Assembly: GCA_030549205.1 (NCBI GenBank)
Contig: JAUKTV010000005.1
Coordinates: 124,001-188,000, forward strand
DNA: 64,000 nt
Direction of reading: 5' to 3'
Source of the DNA: Apiosordaria backusii
Lineage: Eukaryota; Ascomycota; Sordariomycetes; Sordariales; Lasiosphaeriaceae
The notes under the pieces were generated by a model. That model searched no databases. It was not told where the DNA came from and saw only the letters and a program-made list of their open reading frames with translations. Numbering within the stretch: the first letter of the stretch is position 1; the number at the start of each line of letters is the position of its first letter. Positions 11,288 through 22,116 of the stretch are shown here, piece by piece. The position numbers and the translations under genes are program-made.

Positions 11288-12084
11288 TTATCGTCTGAGA
11301 CTGTCTAGCCGAGCTTGTAAGTCGTCGTCGACTGGATCTCCTCCGCCACCACCGCCCACTGCTTGCGCAATCTTGGTTTCCGGCACAGAATGGGACTGGA
11401 GACCTGAAGGTGTTTCGCCGAGCTATAATTTGGACTTTATTAGCATGCCTAGAGAAACTTGCTGGTGAATCACCAAAACTTACTGCTTGGCTCAGATCTA
11501 CACCAATTTCCTCCAAGACCTGTTCTACGATCTCATCGCCCTCTTCCTCGGCACCAACATCCATGGCGTCGTCAATGGCATCGTCCATCATCTCCTGCCT
11601 TTGTTCCATGATGTCGTTCTCGCGCTCGAATTCCATGGCAATTCGTTGGAGAGAGGGAAGGTTCATGGTTCGGTTCATGCTCCCAAGAGCCATTGTGGCG
11701 CCCTTCATAGCCTGCATCATCTGCTCGTTCGTGCGGTAAGTCTGTAGGCGGAGAGAGATCTTTTGCAGCTGGCTCTTCATGCCATAGAATTTGTCAATGT
11801 ATCGTCTGGTGCGAACCAAATCCTTGGCCTGAATCTTGCAAGCACCCATCTGACCCTTCTGAGCGCTCTGGCGAATCTGGGCGACGAGCGTCTTCTCCTG
11901 CTTCTCAAGCTTGACACGCTGCTGGTCCAATTCCCTTATCGCCTTGTCGAGTAGTCGCTGGTTCTTGCGCAGGCGTTCCGCCGGCGTCATGCGCTTCCCG
12001 AAAGCCCATTCTAGGATCTCGAGGATCGTCAGTCTCGACCATCTTGGAGTGTAGTGGGGGCGGGTGCGGGATACTCACATTCAT
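11288..12084 (-). CDS. vps2: ESCRT-III subunit Vps2/CHMP2
   Basis: Three exons: 12084-12079, 12017-11484 and 11422-11288, with two introns of 61 bp each; 224 aa, close to yeast Vps2 (232). The first coding exon is only six bases (ATG AAT), joined to ILEWAFGKRMTPAERLRKN, which restores the conserved Vps2 N-terminus. The protein has a basic helical core, an acidic region (DDAIDDAMDVGAEEEGDE) and a terminal MIM1 motif, DLQARLDSLRR, which binds the MIT domain of the Vps4 ATPase. With Vps24 and Snf7 it forms membrane-remodelling filaments on endosomes for multivesicular-body sorting. The last exon was placed by the GTAAGT donor at 11483 and the TATAG acceptor at 11423. It diverges from fzo1 over 752 bp. 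The family call is very secure. Confidence 0.95.
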
Positions 12085-12836
12085 CGTGCCGACTGTGGTT
12101 CTGGATGTTGCGTAAGATTCTGTATTGAGGGGGGAAAAGCCAACAGACCTGCTGGGCCGAGGATGTGTGTAGTTGAGTCAATGAAGTTGGTTGTCTTGGT
12201 TGTCTTGGAGATACCTACACTATCAGTCAAGGCAACGGCCTGTAACCCGCCGCGGACGCGCAAGCCACTCTGAGGTTTTGCAGCCACACGGCGCTAAACA
12301 CGGACGCTGACAGCTCACACAGGGTGCAAACCCACAGTGACCTCATCCAACCCAGCTTTTGCCCCGCAAATTGCATGTGCTTGCAACCCAAAACAAGGGC
12401 ATGGAATCCAATCTGTCTCTTGAAAGGCACTCAGAGCTCTTTTAGTTACAGACTACCTAGAGTAGTAAACTCTTCTAGAGTGTATTTAATAGTTTTTGAC
12501 CCTCTGAACCCTTTGTTCACGTGCTTATCAGTGCCCTGACTTAATGCCCCAAGTATAGAGCTTGGTATGGAAGAAACATCCTATCAGTGCTAAGGTATCA
12601 GAAAATGGAATGTTCGGGAGGGCAACAGCCAATCAGAATTTGACCTTGTTGCGACGAACGGGAGATTTGCCGCTCCGCTAAAAATCATGCGGACAACGGG
12701 GAGGCATGATGAAAAAACGTCAACCAAACAATTGCCCGACTGCCAGAGCCTACACAAACCTTCGTTATGAATTTTGACTAAAACTGCCCTGCACCATCCC
12801 CCCTCCACCCTCCCCGATACGTGGCACGCTCTCACC
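12085..12836. promoter_or_regulatory. shared upstream region of vps2 and fzo1
   Basis: A 752-bp divergent intergenic region. It contains a CCAATCA motif at 12629-12635 (204 bp upstream of the fzo1 ATG), a match to the fungal CCAAT-binding (HAP) complex site often found at mitochondrial genes. It also contains a CACGTG E-box near 12518. No RNA gene or further frame is supported. Confidence 0.4.
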
Positions 12837-15695
12837 ATGAGCCAAGAGTACTTTTCGCCAAAAGGCAAGGGTGTGCGGCAGCCCAACGGTGCCAGTCCCG
12901 ATGCCGATGCCCATCACGAATCGAATGACCAAGACTCAAACTATGACGGCCCCCAGCGCGCTTCGACAGCGCCCTCTTATATGACTGTCGGTAACGGCTC
13001 CTCTGCAAACGCCGCACGATTGCAAGCCATGTTGGAACAGGACTCTGGATACGGCAGCATGGCCGGCGACGACGTCAACTCGTCGCTGTTCAACCCGGCT
13101 TCTTCGGGCTGGGATAATGTCATTCACGAAGACCGGCCAATGCGTGCCATGGCCAGCCACAGCAACGATGCCGACCGTTCCGCTCAGGCCAGCGCCGTCC
13201 ACCAGTTGTGGTATAATCAACACCGAAACACCCTCGGCCGGGCCATCAGCACTGTCGTCGAGCTTTTGAGCGACCTGCAACGCTTCAACGAGGCATGGCC
13301 TGCCCATTACCCCTCAGTCCAACGGGCCGCTCTCGATTCGCCATCCCACCCATCCTCGAGGCCTGGGTTCCACCAGGCCTATTCGACTGCCGGCGATCTG
13401 GCAAGTGGGCCACAGTTTAATGCCCCCCATCCTCCTCTCCGGCGAGCTATGACTTCGCTGGAGGACGCCGCCTCCGCCGAGTCTAGCCGATCCGCCGAAA
13501 CCAGAACCGTCGCCGAACCCCGTCTCGTTTCGCCTCAAATCGCTCAAGAGTTTTCAGTTTTGAAGTTGGATCTGAAGCTCGGTTCGCTACACCAGACAGA
13601 GCTGGTACACTCGCTGGAGAAGAACTCGGTTGCTGCGTTGCTGGACGGGAAGATCCAGTCTAGCATCAGACATCTGCAGGCTCTGCGGGAGCGTATCGAG
13701 GACACTTCAAGCAAGGTCTTGGTGACGGGTGATTTGAACGCCGGTAAATCTACCTTTTGCAACGCCCTTCTCCGTCGAAAGGTTCTTCCCGAAGATCAAC
13801 AACCATGCACGAGCATTTTCTGCGAGGTTCTGGACGCGAGGGAAAACTGTGGCATCGAGGAGGTTCACGCAGTGCACAGGGATGCCATTTACAACCGCCA
13901 CGATGAAGCTACCTACGACGTCTACCCTCTGCGGGAACTGGAGAGGATTGTGATTGACAACACCGTGTACATGCAGTGCAAGGTGTACGTCAAGGACGCG
14001 AGATCGATTGATGAGTCCCTGCTGAACAACGGCGTGGTTGATATCGCCCTTATCGACGCCCCCGGCCTCAACATGGACACTACCAAGACAACGGCCATTT
14101 TTGCCCGACAGGAGGAGATTGACGTTGTGGTGTTTGTCGTGTCGGCCATGAATCACTTCACCCAAACGGGAACCGAGTTCATCAGAGCGGCTGCTGCTGA
14201 GAAGGCCTATCTTTTCGTCGTGGTCAACCACTTCGACAATATCAGGGACAAGGACCGGTGCCAGAAGCAAATTCTCACCCAAATTCGGGGCCTTAGCCCT
14301 GCGACATACAAGGAGGCTGGTGAACTCGTACACTTTGTTTCCAGTTCAGCTATCCCAGTGGCGCCGTCTCCTCCTGGCGGCCCCGGTGGTGGTGGAGGCT
14401 CTGGAAGTTCCAGTGGCGGTGGATTCGGCGACGACCCCGGCGATAACGACCCCAAGGGGAAGGGCAAGGACAAGGAGATGGCGAGAGACTTTTCTGCTCT
14501 TGAGCAGTCTTTGCGGAGATTTGTGCTGGAGAAGCGTGCACGCTCCAAGTTGGCACCTGCCAAGACTTACCTGACCAACATTCTTAACGACGTCAATGTC
14601 CTCGCCACGGTCAACACCGAAGTTGCCCAAGCGGAATATGACCGGGTGAATGCTGAGCTCCAAGCCCTCGAGCCCCAACTCGAGGCTGGCAAGCGAGCCA
14701 GGGCAGAGATCAGCGAGCAGATTGACCGGACCATTGAGGACACTTGCCAGGAAGTCTACGACTACTCTCGCACCACTATCAACTCGGCCATCGACCATGC
14801 TGGGGATGATAACCTGGGTATCGAGTACCCTGGTCTCTTTAGCGCCTTCCAATACGCCGATGACCTCAAGGCTGCTATGCTTTCACACATTGCTGCCTCG
14901 GTGGTTCACTGCGAAGAGCAGGCCCGGAAGAAAACTGTTGCTGGTGTCGAGTCGATCAAGAAGCTTGGCATCAAGCACCTTGGGGAGGAGTACCAGAACC
15001 TCAACTTCAAGTCCGAGGTCATGTTCCAAGGCAAGAAAGACGCCTTGGCTCGCCAAGTTGATATCTCGACTGAGTTTGCCGACTTTGTTGACTTTTCGAC
15101 CCTGATGCAGAGGGAAGAGAAGGCGGGTATGGCCCTGACGGTGGCGGGTGTGGTTGGTACGACTGTCATCAGCGGATACAGCCAGGTGAACCTGGCATTC
15201 AGGGCTGCTCAGATTCTCGGAAGTGACAACTTGAGGAAGTTGATCATTCCTGGTGTGATTGCCGGTGGTAAGCTTTTCCCCGTTTTACGTATCTATGCTT
15301 CATGAAACAAGCTAACATTTGTAACAACAATAGCCGCAGCACTAGCCTTTTACGTCCTCTCCCAAATCCCTCACTCCCTCCCCGCCCGCCTTAGTCAAAA
15401 GATTGCCACCCAGCTCGAGGCGATGGACTACGTCCACCAGAACAGCAGCCGCATTTCTGGCAAGGTCCGCAAGGTGCTGTTGATCCCGTCGAATAACCTG
15501 AGGGTTGGGCTGCAAAAGAGTGTCGAGCAGCTGGGTGCGAGGAGGGACGAGACGGTCAAGGTGAGGAAGGAGAGCAGCGATGCGCTGAGGTACTTTGGGA
15601 ACTTGGTGCAGAGGAGCGCGCACCAGAGGCAGGTGGTCGAGCGGGTGGATTTGGATGGGCACCCGCCAGGTATGGTTGGTCATCCTGCTTATTAA
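12837..15695 (+). CDS. fzo1: mitofusin Fzo1, outer-membrane GTPase of mitochondrial fusion
   Basis: Two exons: 12837-15267 and 15334-15695 (intron GTAAGC...ATAG, 66 bp); 930 aa. The start is the ATG in CACCATGAG at 12837; the frame is open further upstream but without another ATG. Dynamin-superfamily GTPase motifs are G1 GDLNAGKS (298-305), the G2 region QPCTS, G3 DAPG (407-410) and G4 NHFD (464-467). After G4 a Gly-rich insert of about 35 residues is present. Heptad-rich helical regions flank the membrane segments; a hydrophobic pair near the C-terminus (AGMALTVAGVVGTTVISG and AAALAFYVLSQIP) forms the membrane anchor, and the second segment spans the splice junction. A coiled C-terminal tail follows. 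It tethers and fuses mitochondrial outer membranes. The N-terminal 150 residues are disordered and poorly conserved. Confidence 0.95.
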
Positions 15696-16272
15696 AAAGG
15701 GGGGGGTTGTATAGTATGACTTGATTGATTTGCACATGAATGGAGTGAGGGAAGGGGGCGTTACTTGGCTTGGAAGGAAAGAGAGGGGGGGTGAAGTTAG
15801 ATCAAAAAAAGGGGGTGATAAAGTGACCTAAGGTTAAGTAAGATATACACAACCAGCAGCGAGGGGGGAAGGGGGGAGATCGGGAGTGTATCCTCTGGTG
15901 CGGGCTTTAAAAACAAACAAACCTGAGCTATTTCTCCACTCTTTTTCTTATGTTCTTCTTTACGATCTCCTAGATGATGGCTTTTCTTTTGTTTGTTTGG
16001 TTGCATGTTTTGGTGATTGCTCGTGTGCATGATGGATGGCTCGGTTGGTATTTCAGGGACAATAGAATAGGTAGGTAGATCAAAAAAAGAAAAAAAAAAA
16101 GAAAAAACCGAACTTATCCTTCATTCATCACGTCCGGCCAGCCAGCCAACCAGCCAACCATCCCATCCTACCATGGTACAATGATTTATACACTTTATAT
16201 TTCTTTCACTTCACAAATACACACACATCCCATCTCAGCTCATCCCTTCCTAATCGTACACTATCCCCTCAT
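15696..16272. other. convergent 3' region of fzo1 and MPP-alpha
   Basis: A short convergent 3' region with poly-G, poly-A and CCAG-type low complexity. No gene is seen. Confidence 0.6.
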
Positions 16273-18136
16273 CTAATTCCTCCCCAACTTCCAACTAGCA
16301 ATAATATCCTGTATCTGCCCCCACCCCAGCACCTCCTGCCTCCCCCCCCTCCTACCATCCCCTGCTGGTGCTGGCTCGCCTCCTGCAGCACTACCGTCGG
16401 CGCACCACTCCCCCCCCCGAATTCCTCACCATCCCCCCCAGCACAATCTTCGCCACCCTCCTCAAATCCCTCGCCGTCAGCTTGTGGATCTGATGCGTCA
16501 TCTCCCTCACGGGAATTTTCCGTCCATGCACCTGGACCTGCCTCCCCAGATCCTCCAGCTCCACCATCCTGCTCTCTAGGTTCATCAGCAAGCTCGACCG
16601 GAGCTGATTCTTTGCTCGGTTGACTTCCACATCCCCCAAAGCAGAAAACCCAGAGTCGTGGGTGAGGGCCTGGAGCTCGCGGCACATGACGTGGAGCATC
16701 GGGGCGGTTCGCCCCGGGTAGCACGAGGCGGCGATGCCGAAGAGGCCAGAGTCCTTGTACGAGTGGTTGAAGGCCACGCAGGACTCTACCCAGCCGTGCT
16801 GGTTTAGGACGTTGGTGTACAGGCGGGAGTACATCCCCTTTCCTGGGCCGCCGGCGCTAAACGAACCGCCGCCGCCCAAAAGAGTTTGGAGGGTGGCGAG
16901 GGCGTAGATGTCTGGGGAGGAAATGGGGAGGCCTTCGAAGCAGAGGTGGATGTGGGTGAATGTGGGCATGTTGGGGTTGATGGGTGGTGGCTGGGTGGGT
17001 AGAGACAGGAAGCCGCCGGTGTAAGTCGCGGGACGGAGGAGGTCGGATTGGGTGATGGGGGTGACGACTGGGTGGAGGATCGAGGACTGGGGAGAGGACT
17101 GTTGTGGGGAGAGGTTTTTGAGGATTTTGCCGAAGAGGCCGGAGGGTTGTTCTGGTTGTTCTTCGGGGGATGTTGGTGGTGTAGAGGTAGAAGAGGAGGA
17201 GGATGCGTCGCTCGAGGACGATTGTGCTGTGCTCGGTAACGGCGGTCTTGAACGCTTCATGTCACCAAAATATTTCTCCGCCAACTTGACGGCCTCGGCA
17301 TGAGGAACACCGGCGAATGCCACCACCATGCGATCCGGCTGATAAAAGGCGTCTCGGTAAGCTTGGATGACGTCCCTGTTGATGACGCTTAATCTCTCCT
17401 GAGGGCAAAGTAGGGGGTTGCCCAATGTGTTATCCTTGAAAGCAGCCGTATGCACCAGCTCTGGCAGGATGAGTTCCGGCTTGGACCAAATTTCTCCGAC
17501 TTCGTACTCGGCCGTCTCGAGTTGTTGAGCAATCTCCTCGTCGGTAAGTCGGGGGTTTCGGATTGTGTCGGCCAACAGCTCGACGGTGGTAGGAATGGCA
17601 GAGTTGAACGTCGCTGCCTGATACATCATCGATTCTCTGGACGAAGCGCATTGAATGTTGCCACCCAGCTGTTCCACTGTTTCCAGCATCTCATCTGCTG
17701 TTCGTGTACGAGTCGACTTGAAGGCCAATCGGTCCATGATGTGGCTGGCTCCCCGTAGGGAATCATTCTCGTATCGTGACCCGGCATCGATGTAGACTCC
17801 TACTCCCGAAAAGGCGTCGGGAAGGTCCTCAGAGGCGACTCGAATTCCATTTGGTAGTGTGGTGATCTTGTCGGTTTCTGTTGGATCCTGTGCGCGAGGG
17901 ATATGTTAGTCATATAGTGACCAGGTTTGATCTCGCTGTTGGCCCATATCTAGACTCACCCTGGTATCTACTCCCGCGGCCTTCTTAGACTTGGTCTCCT
18001 GATATGCTTGTGCGTATTTCAAGACATGTTCAGAGGCATAGCGCTTTGCGCCGATAGGCGAGCAGCTTGGCCTCGCGGGGCGCCATGGGAGGTGAGTCTG
18101 GTTTAACAGCCTCGTGGGCCGGCAAGATCTGAACAT
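16273..18136 (-). CDS. MAS2: mitochondrial processing peptidase alpha subunit (two homopolymer frame breaks)
   Basis: Two exons: 18136-17960 and 17887-16273 (intron 17888-17959, GTGAGT...CACAG). About 597 aa are expected once the breaks are allowed for. The N-terminus MFRSCRPTRLLNQ is an Arg-rich, acid-free presequence. M16 peptidase fold with LPNGIRVASE and GVYIDAGSRYEND. It lacks the HxxEH zinc site, as expected of the alpha subunit, and has the alpha-specific glycine loop GGGGSFSAGGPGKGMYSRLY (near residue 395) that feeds presequences to MPP-beta in the matrix. A Ser/Pro/Gln linker of about 55 residues splits the two halves. At the C-terminus, frame breaks occur at the C runs 16410-16418 (nine bases) and 16342-16349 (eight bases). 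One base added at each restores GAPTVVLQEA and then EVLGWGQIQDIIASWKLGRN, ending with TAG at 16273. Uncorrected, the frame stops at 16391. Confidence 0.9.
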
Positions 18137-18857
18137 GACTGCGGCGTGTGGTCCAGCAGCAGCAGACCAAATTACAAACCGGCTTGCGCGAGGCTGAAAT
18201 ATCGAATGCGAAATTCTGGAGGGGTTGCGCAAAGGCACATGCACAAGCACCACCAAGGCAGATCCATCAATGATGTTCTCGGGCTTATCGATAAGAAATT
18301 CGCTGTGAGCCTTACGTAAGGCGGTGGCTATCCCTGCACCTGCAGCCAGCCTCGCACAGTCAGCAACACAGTGCGCATGGCTGGGCCAAGTGATGTAAAA
18401 AGCAGGGTTGATCGAATCATGCGGCGCGCAGAACAAGCTGTAACGGCTGACCTTGAACACCGACTCCTACGAGAATCTTGGCTGTTGGACTCCTCACTCT
18501 CAGACATGCACGACATAAACGGCAGTGACAAGTTTGAATATATTCTATGACCTAGAATTACGGACTATAACAGATATTTCTGTAACACTGGACTAGGTAT
18601 TTGCCTAGACTGCGAGCGTGCGGCGGACAGGCCGACGGAAGCGGTCGAACGATTTGCTGCTGCTGACTTTCCAAGGTTCTGCCCTATCAGTCGCGCCTAG
18701 GGAGCCTAGGCTCTGGACGCCCCCCAAAAATCCCCAACCACTAACCGCGACGTGCTGTTACGATACCCACCGCAAATTTCACCCCTTTGACAACATCTTC
18801 CATCTTGCCTCGTTTTTCTGTCTGCCCAAGTCTGTGGGCGCTCCTTGACCTTGATCA
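18137..18857. promoter_or_regulatory. divergent upstream region of MPP-alpha and the FHA-RING gene
   Basis: A 721-bp region between two divergent starts. A minus-strand frame runs upstream of the MPP-alpha ATG (to about 18460) but gives no mitochondrial or family-like sequence, so it is taken as leader. No other gene is seen. Confidence 0.45.
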
Positions 18858-20957
18858 ATGTTTACACAACCTGTAGCCTCGCCCACATCCTCGGGGCTTC
18901 CTGGAAGCGGTCCTGTATCACCTGCCCCCGTCTCGCCCACCAGGAGCAGTCGGCTGAGAGGCCTGAGTTACTTTCGTAATTACACCCAAAACCACCTCCT
19001 GTCCCGCGAGCACAGCACCCACGCCCACACCAACCAGAGCCAGCACCAGACAAACTCCTCCCCGAGTCACAATCCATCGTTGAACTCTCCAGCACACCCC
19101 TCGACCGACCTGCCTATCCCCTCCCCAACGTCGGAATCCAGCAGCAATCATAATCATAATAACATCACCAACGCTAATAATACCCACCCCTCGCACTCGA
19201 GTCGCTCCAATCCCTTCTTGCAGCCTGCCCCGACACTAGCCCAACCCCTCGGCCTCCCACCACCCACCGCATCACCGACTTCCTCCGGCCTTTTCCCCGC
19301 CGATCCTCTGAATTCTGCCCTCGCCGGAAGATCTGGAGGAGGAGGAGGAGGACTTGCCCCTCCCGCCAACACCACCACCATGACCCGGGCTCGTTCCGCT
19401 ACCGTGGGGGATGCCGTCTTGACGCCTGAACCAGGAAGCTCCAGCGCCGACATCCTGCCCTCGATTCGATTCAGTGCCTTTCACGACCCCCGTGCGACTC
19501 GCCCGTCCCTCAAATTCCCCACCATTTCGCGTACGCTCCCAACTGGCAATGAAGTGATCCGGGTGGGCAGATACTCGGAAAGAGACAACCAGCCCAATAT
19601 CCCCACCAACATGCCCTCTGCAGCCCCGGTAGGGTTCAAGAGCAAGGTTGTTAGTCGAAGGCACTGCGAGTTTTGGTACGAGGATGGCAAGTGGTACATC
19701 AAGGATGTCAAGAGCAGCTCGGGCACCTTTCTCAACCACATTCGTCTCAGTCCCCCCGGCACTGAGTCTAAACCATTTGCGGTGAACGATGGTGATATCG
19801 TGCAGTTGGGTATTGATTTCAAGGGCGGGGAGGAAATGATTTTTCGCTGTGTCAAAATGAGGCTTGAACTGAACCGCGGGTGGCAGAATAAACTAAACGC
19901 CTTCAAGTAAGTTTCCTCGTACATGTGCTCCCAGAGATATGGGTGCCATCCACTAGAACCTTGGTCTCGTATGCTGACACTCTGCTACCAGCTTAACCTC
20001 ACACAAACGCCTTCGAAACATGACAGCCGGCTCGGCCAACGATTCCTCAGCTCAGTCTTACACCCAGGACTGCTCAATATGTTTGAATAGCATCGCGGTA
20101 TGTCTTGGTACCCCTGAGTGGACTCGACTTGTTGCCCAACAAGGCTCTAACTCTTATCACAGCCATGCCAATCCTTATTCGTCGCCCCATGTTCTCACAC
20201 ATGGCATTTCAAATGCATCCGTGCCCTCCTCAACTCCCCATCTTATCCCATCTTCATCTGTCCCAACTGCCGCGCTGCCGCCGACCTCGAGGCCGAAGTA
20301 GAAGACCCGGAAGAATGGGAGCAACTTGATTCAGACGAAGGGGCCCGTTCCAACCCCGAAGGGGCCTTATTAACCCCCTCCGCCAGCGAAGCGCCGCCCC
20401 GCAGATCTAGGGAGTCTGTCCGGGCTACCCGACAAGCCACCCTGATCGCGCCACAACAACCTCCGCTACCAGTACCGGTCCCTATGATACAAAGCGAAAG
20501 CGAATCAGATGTGGTGATGGTAGACGTCCCAGCACAGCAACAACAGCACCAACCGCCCGCTGTTGCGGACATTACACTGATCGACACACGGGAGCCCACA
20601 ACAAGCCCAACCGCAAGTCGACCACCGCTTCCACATGCACAGTCGAGTCCTGTGCCTATTCATGCTTCTGGGCATAGGACACCGTCTCCAACGGGACCGT
20701 TAGTTGCCGGTAACAACGAAGGACCGATTACGCCGAGGAACGATGCTGGGCCATGGGTCTTCGATGGGAGCGGGTTGAGACAGAGGGTTGATGGTGGAGG
20801 GGCAACTGCTCAGGGTGCGCCTGCCAACGACACTGCGAATTTTGAGCGTGTGATGCAGAGTACTAACGATTTTGTTAGGTTGAGTGAGCATATTCTCAGT
20901 CAACAACGACCGTCGCAACAGTCGCCGCAACAGAGCCAGCCGGGATCATTACCCTGA
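18858..20957 (+). CDS. dma1: FHA-RING E3 ubiquitin ligase, Dma1/Dma2/CHFR type
   Basis: Three exons: 18858-19906, 19992-20097 and 20163-20957; 649 aa. A low-complexity Ser/Pro/Thr N-terminus of about 220 residues is followed by an FHA phosphothreonine-binding domain (about 225-345; IRVGRYSE, SRRHCEFW, SSSGTFLNH). Then comes a RING-H2 finger starting at C377: CSICLN, C-S-H-T-W-H, KC and CPNC, split by the second intron exactly between the first Cys pair and the rest. The C-terminal 200 residues are Gln/Pro/Ser-rich. This domain order is that of yeast Dma1/2 and fission yeast Dma1, ubiquitin ligases of the spindle-position/septation checkpoint; that role here is inferred from family. The donors are GTAAGT and GTATGT, and the acceptors are CCAG and CACAG. 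Confidence 0.9.
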
Positions 20958-22116
20958 GAGATGGGTGCTGGTGTCCAGCGTCTGAGGGTGTGGTGTCCGG
21001 GGTTTAGGTGTTTGTTCTTTGCGTGTCCCTACTCCTACTACATATATTGCGACAGGAACATGGAGGAACAGCGGGGAGGAGGGTCCGGTATAAGGCATGT
21101 CTCTCCTTTGGAATTTATTTTGGTTTTGGTAGAAAGAGAGGGAGAGAGGAGAGGGAAGAGGGTTACCGAAGACAGGAAGGAAGGAAACATTGCGAGTGTG
21201 GATTTGGCATCAGGAACGGAGTTTTCGTATTTTTTTTTCTAACATGGGCAAAGTGGACGGGCGGGTGGAACACAACACAACACGCACAGGGGAGGGAGGA
21301 AGTGGAAATCTTTTTATCTTTTTTCGTTTGGATGGGAATGGAAACGGGTAATTGATTGATTCGTTTGTCTCTCTCTCTCACTCACTCACATCAGTCCTCT
21401 CTCCCTTGTTTTCTTTTTTTTGGGTTTTCACTGTCTGTTCTGCTTTTGCGTTGTCGTCGTTGTTGAGAACTTTTTGCTTAGGAAACATCATTCATCACTT
21501 CATCCAAGTGTGTTTTGAACATTTGTTGCAATATCCCCCACGCTGTGTGTTCTACTGCTTTACGAGTATATTTGCTATTTCTGGGAGTTTCCGACAGAAG
21601 CAAACTAAGTTCAGCCCCCCCATGGAGCATCAACCTGATTTCACAAAAGCCAAAAGCAATAACATTAAGCACTCGCAATTTTGTGATGTTTTTTTTCGGC
21701 GTAAGAGTCAGGAGTTGGGATAGTTTCGGAGGGGAAAAGAAAGAGCAAAATGGGACAGAATAACAGCGAGATACAGGGTTGGCGGGAGGAATGTCAGGTT
21801 GTCGTCACAAAGGGGGGCGGCTGGAAGTAAAAGGGGTTGTTGTTGTTGTCAGGGGGAGATACGGTGGGTGGGTGTATTTACATTCGACAGTAGGTAGCTA
21901 CTCTTTATAGAGCACACTTTTTTTTCATTCACAATGAATATATGAACCTTACCAGATTTCATCAACTCCGTTATCACTCTTTCCAAGCAAGACCTTGTGG
22001 TACCGTACCGGTAGCACAGTGCATCAAACCATTCATCCCCTATGGGTATTAACAACATCCAAACACAGCATAATAATAACCCCCCAATTCAGCACCCCCT
22101 TATAAACCATAAAAAG
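20958..22116. other. convergent 3' region
   Basis: 1.16 kb between the 3' ends of the FHA-RING gene and vps16. It contains CT-rich tracts and T/A runs. Several short frames exist (for example 21352-21723), all without recognisable domains. No RNA gene was recognised. Confidence 0.55.
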
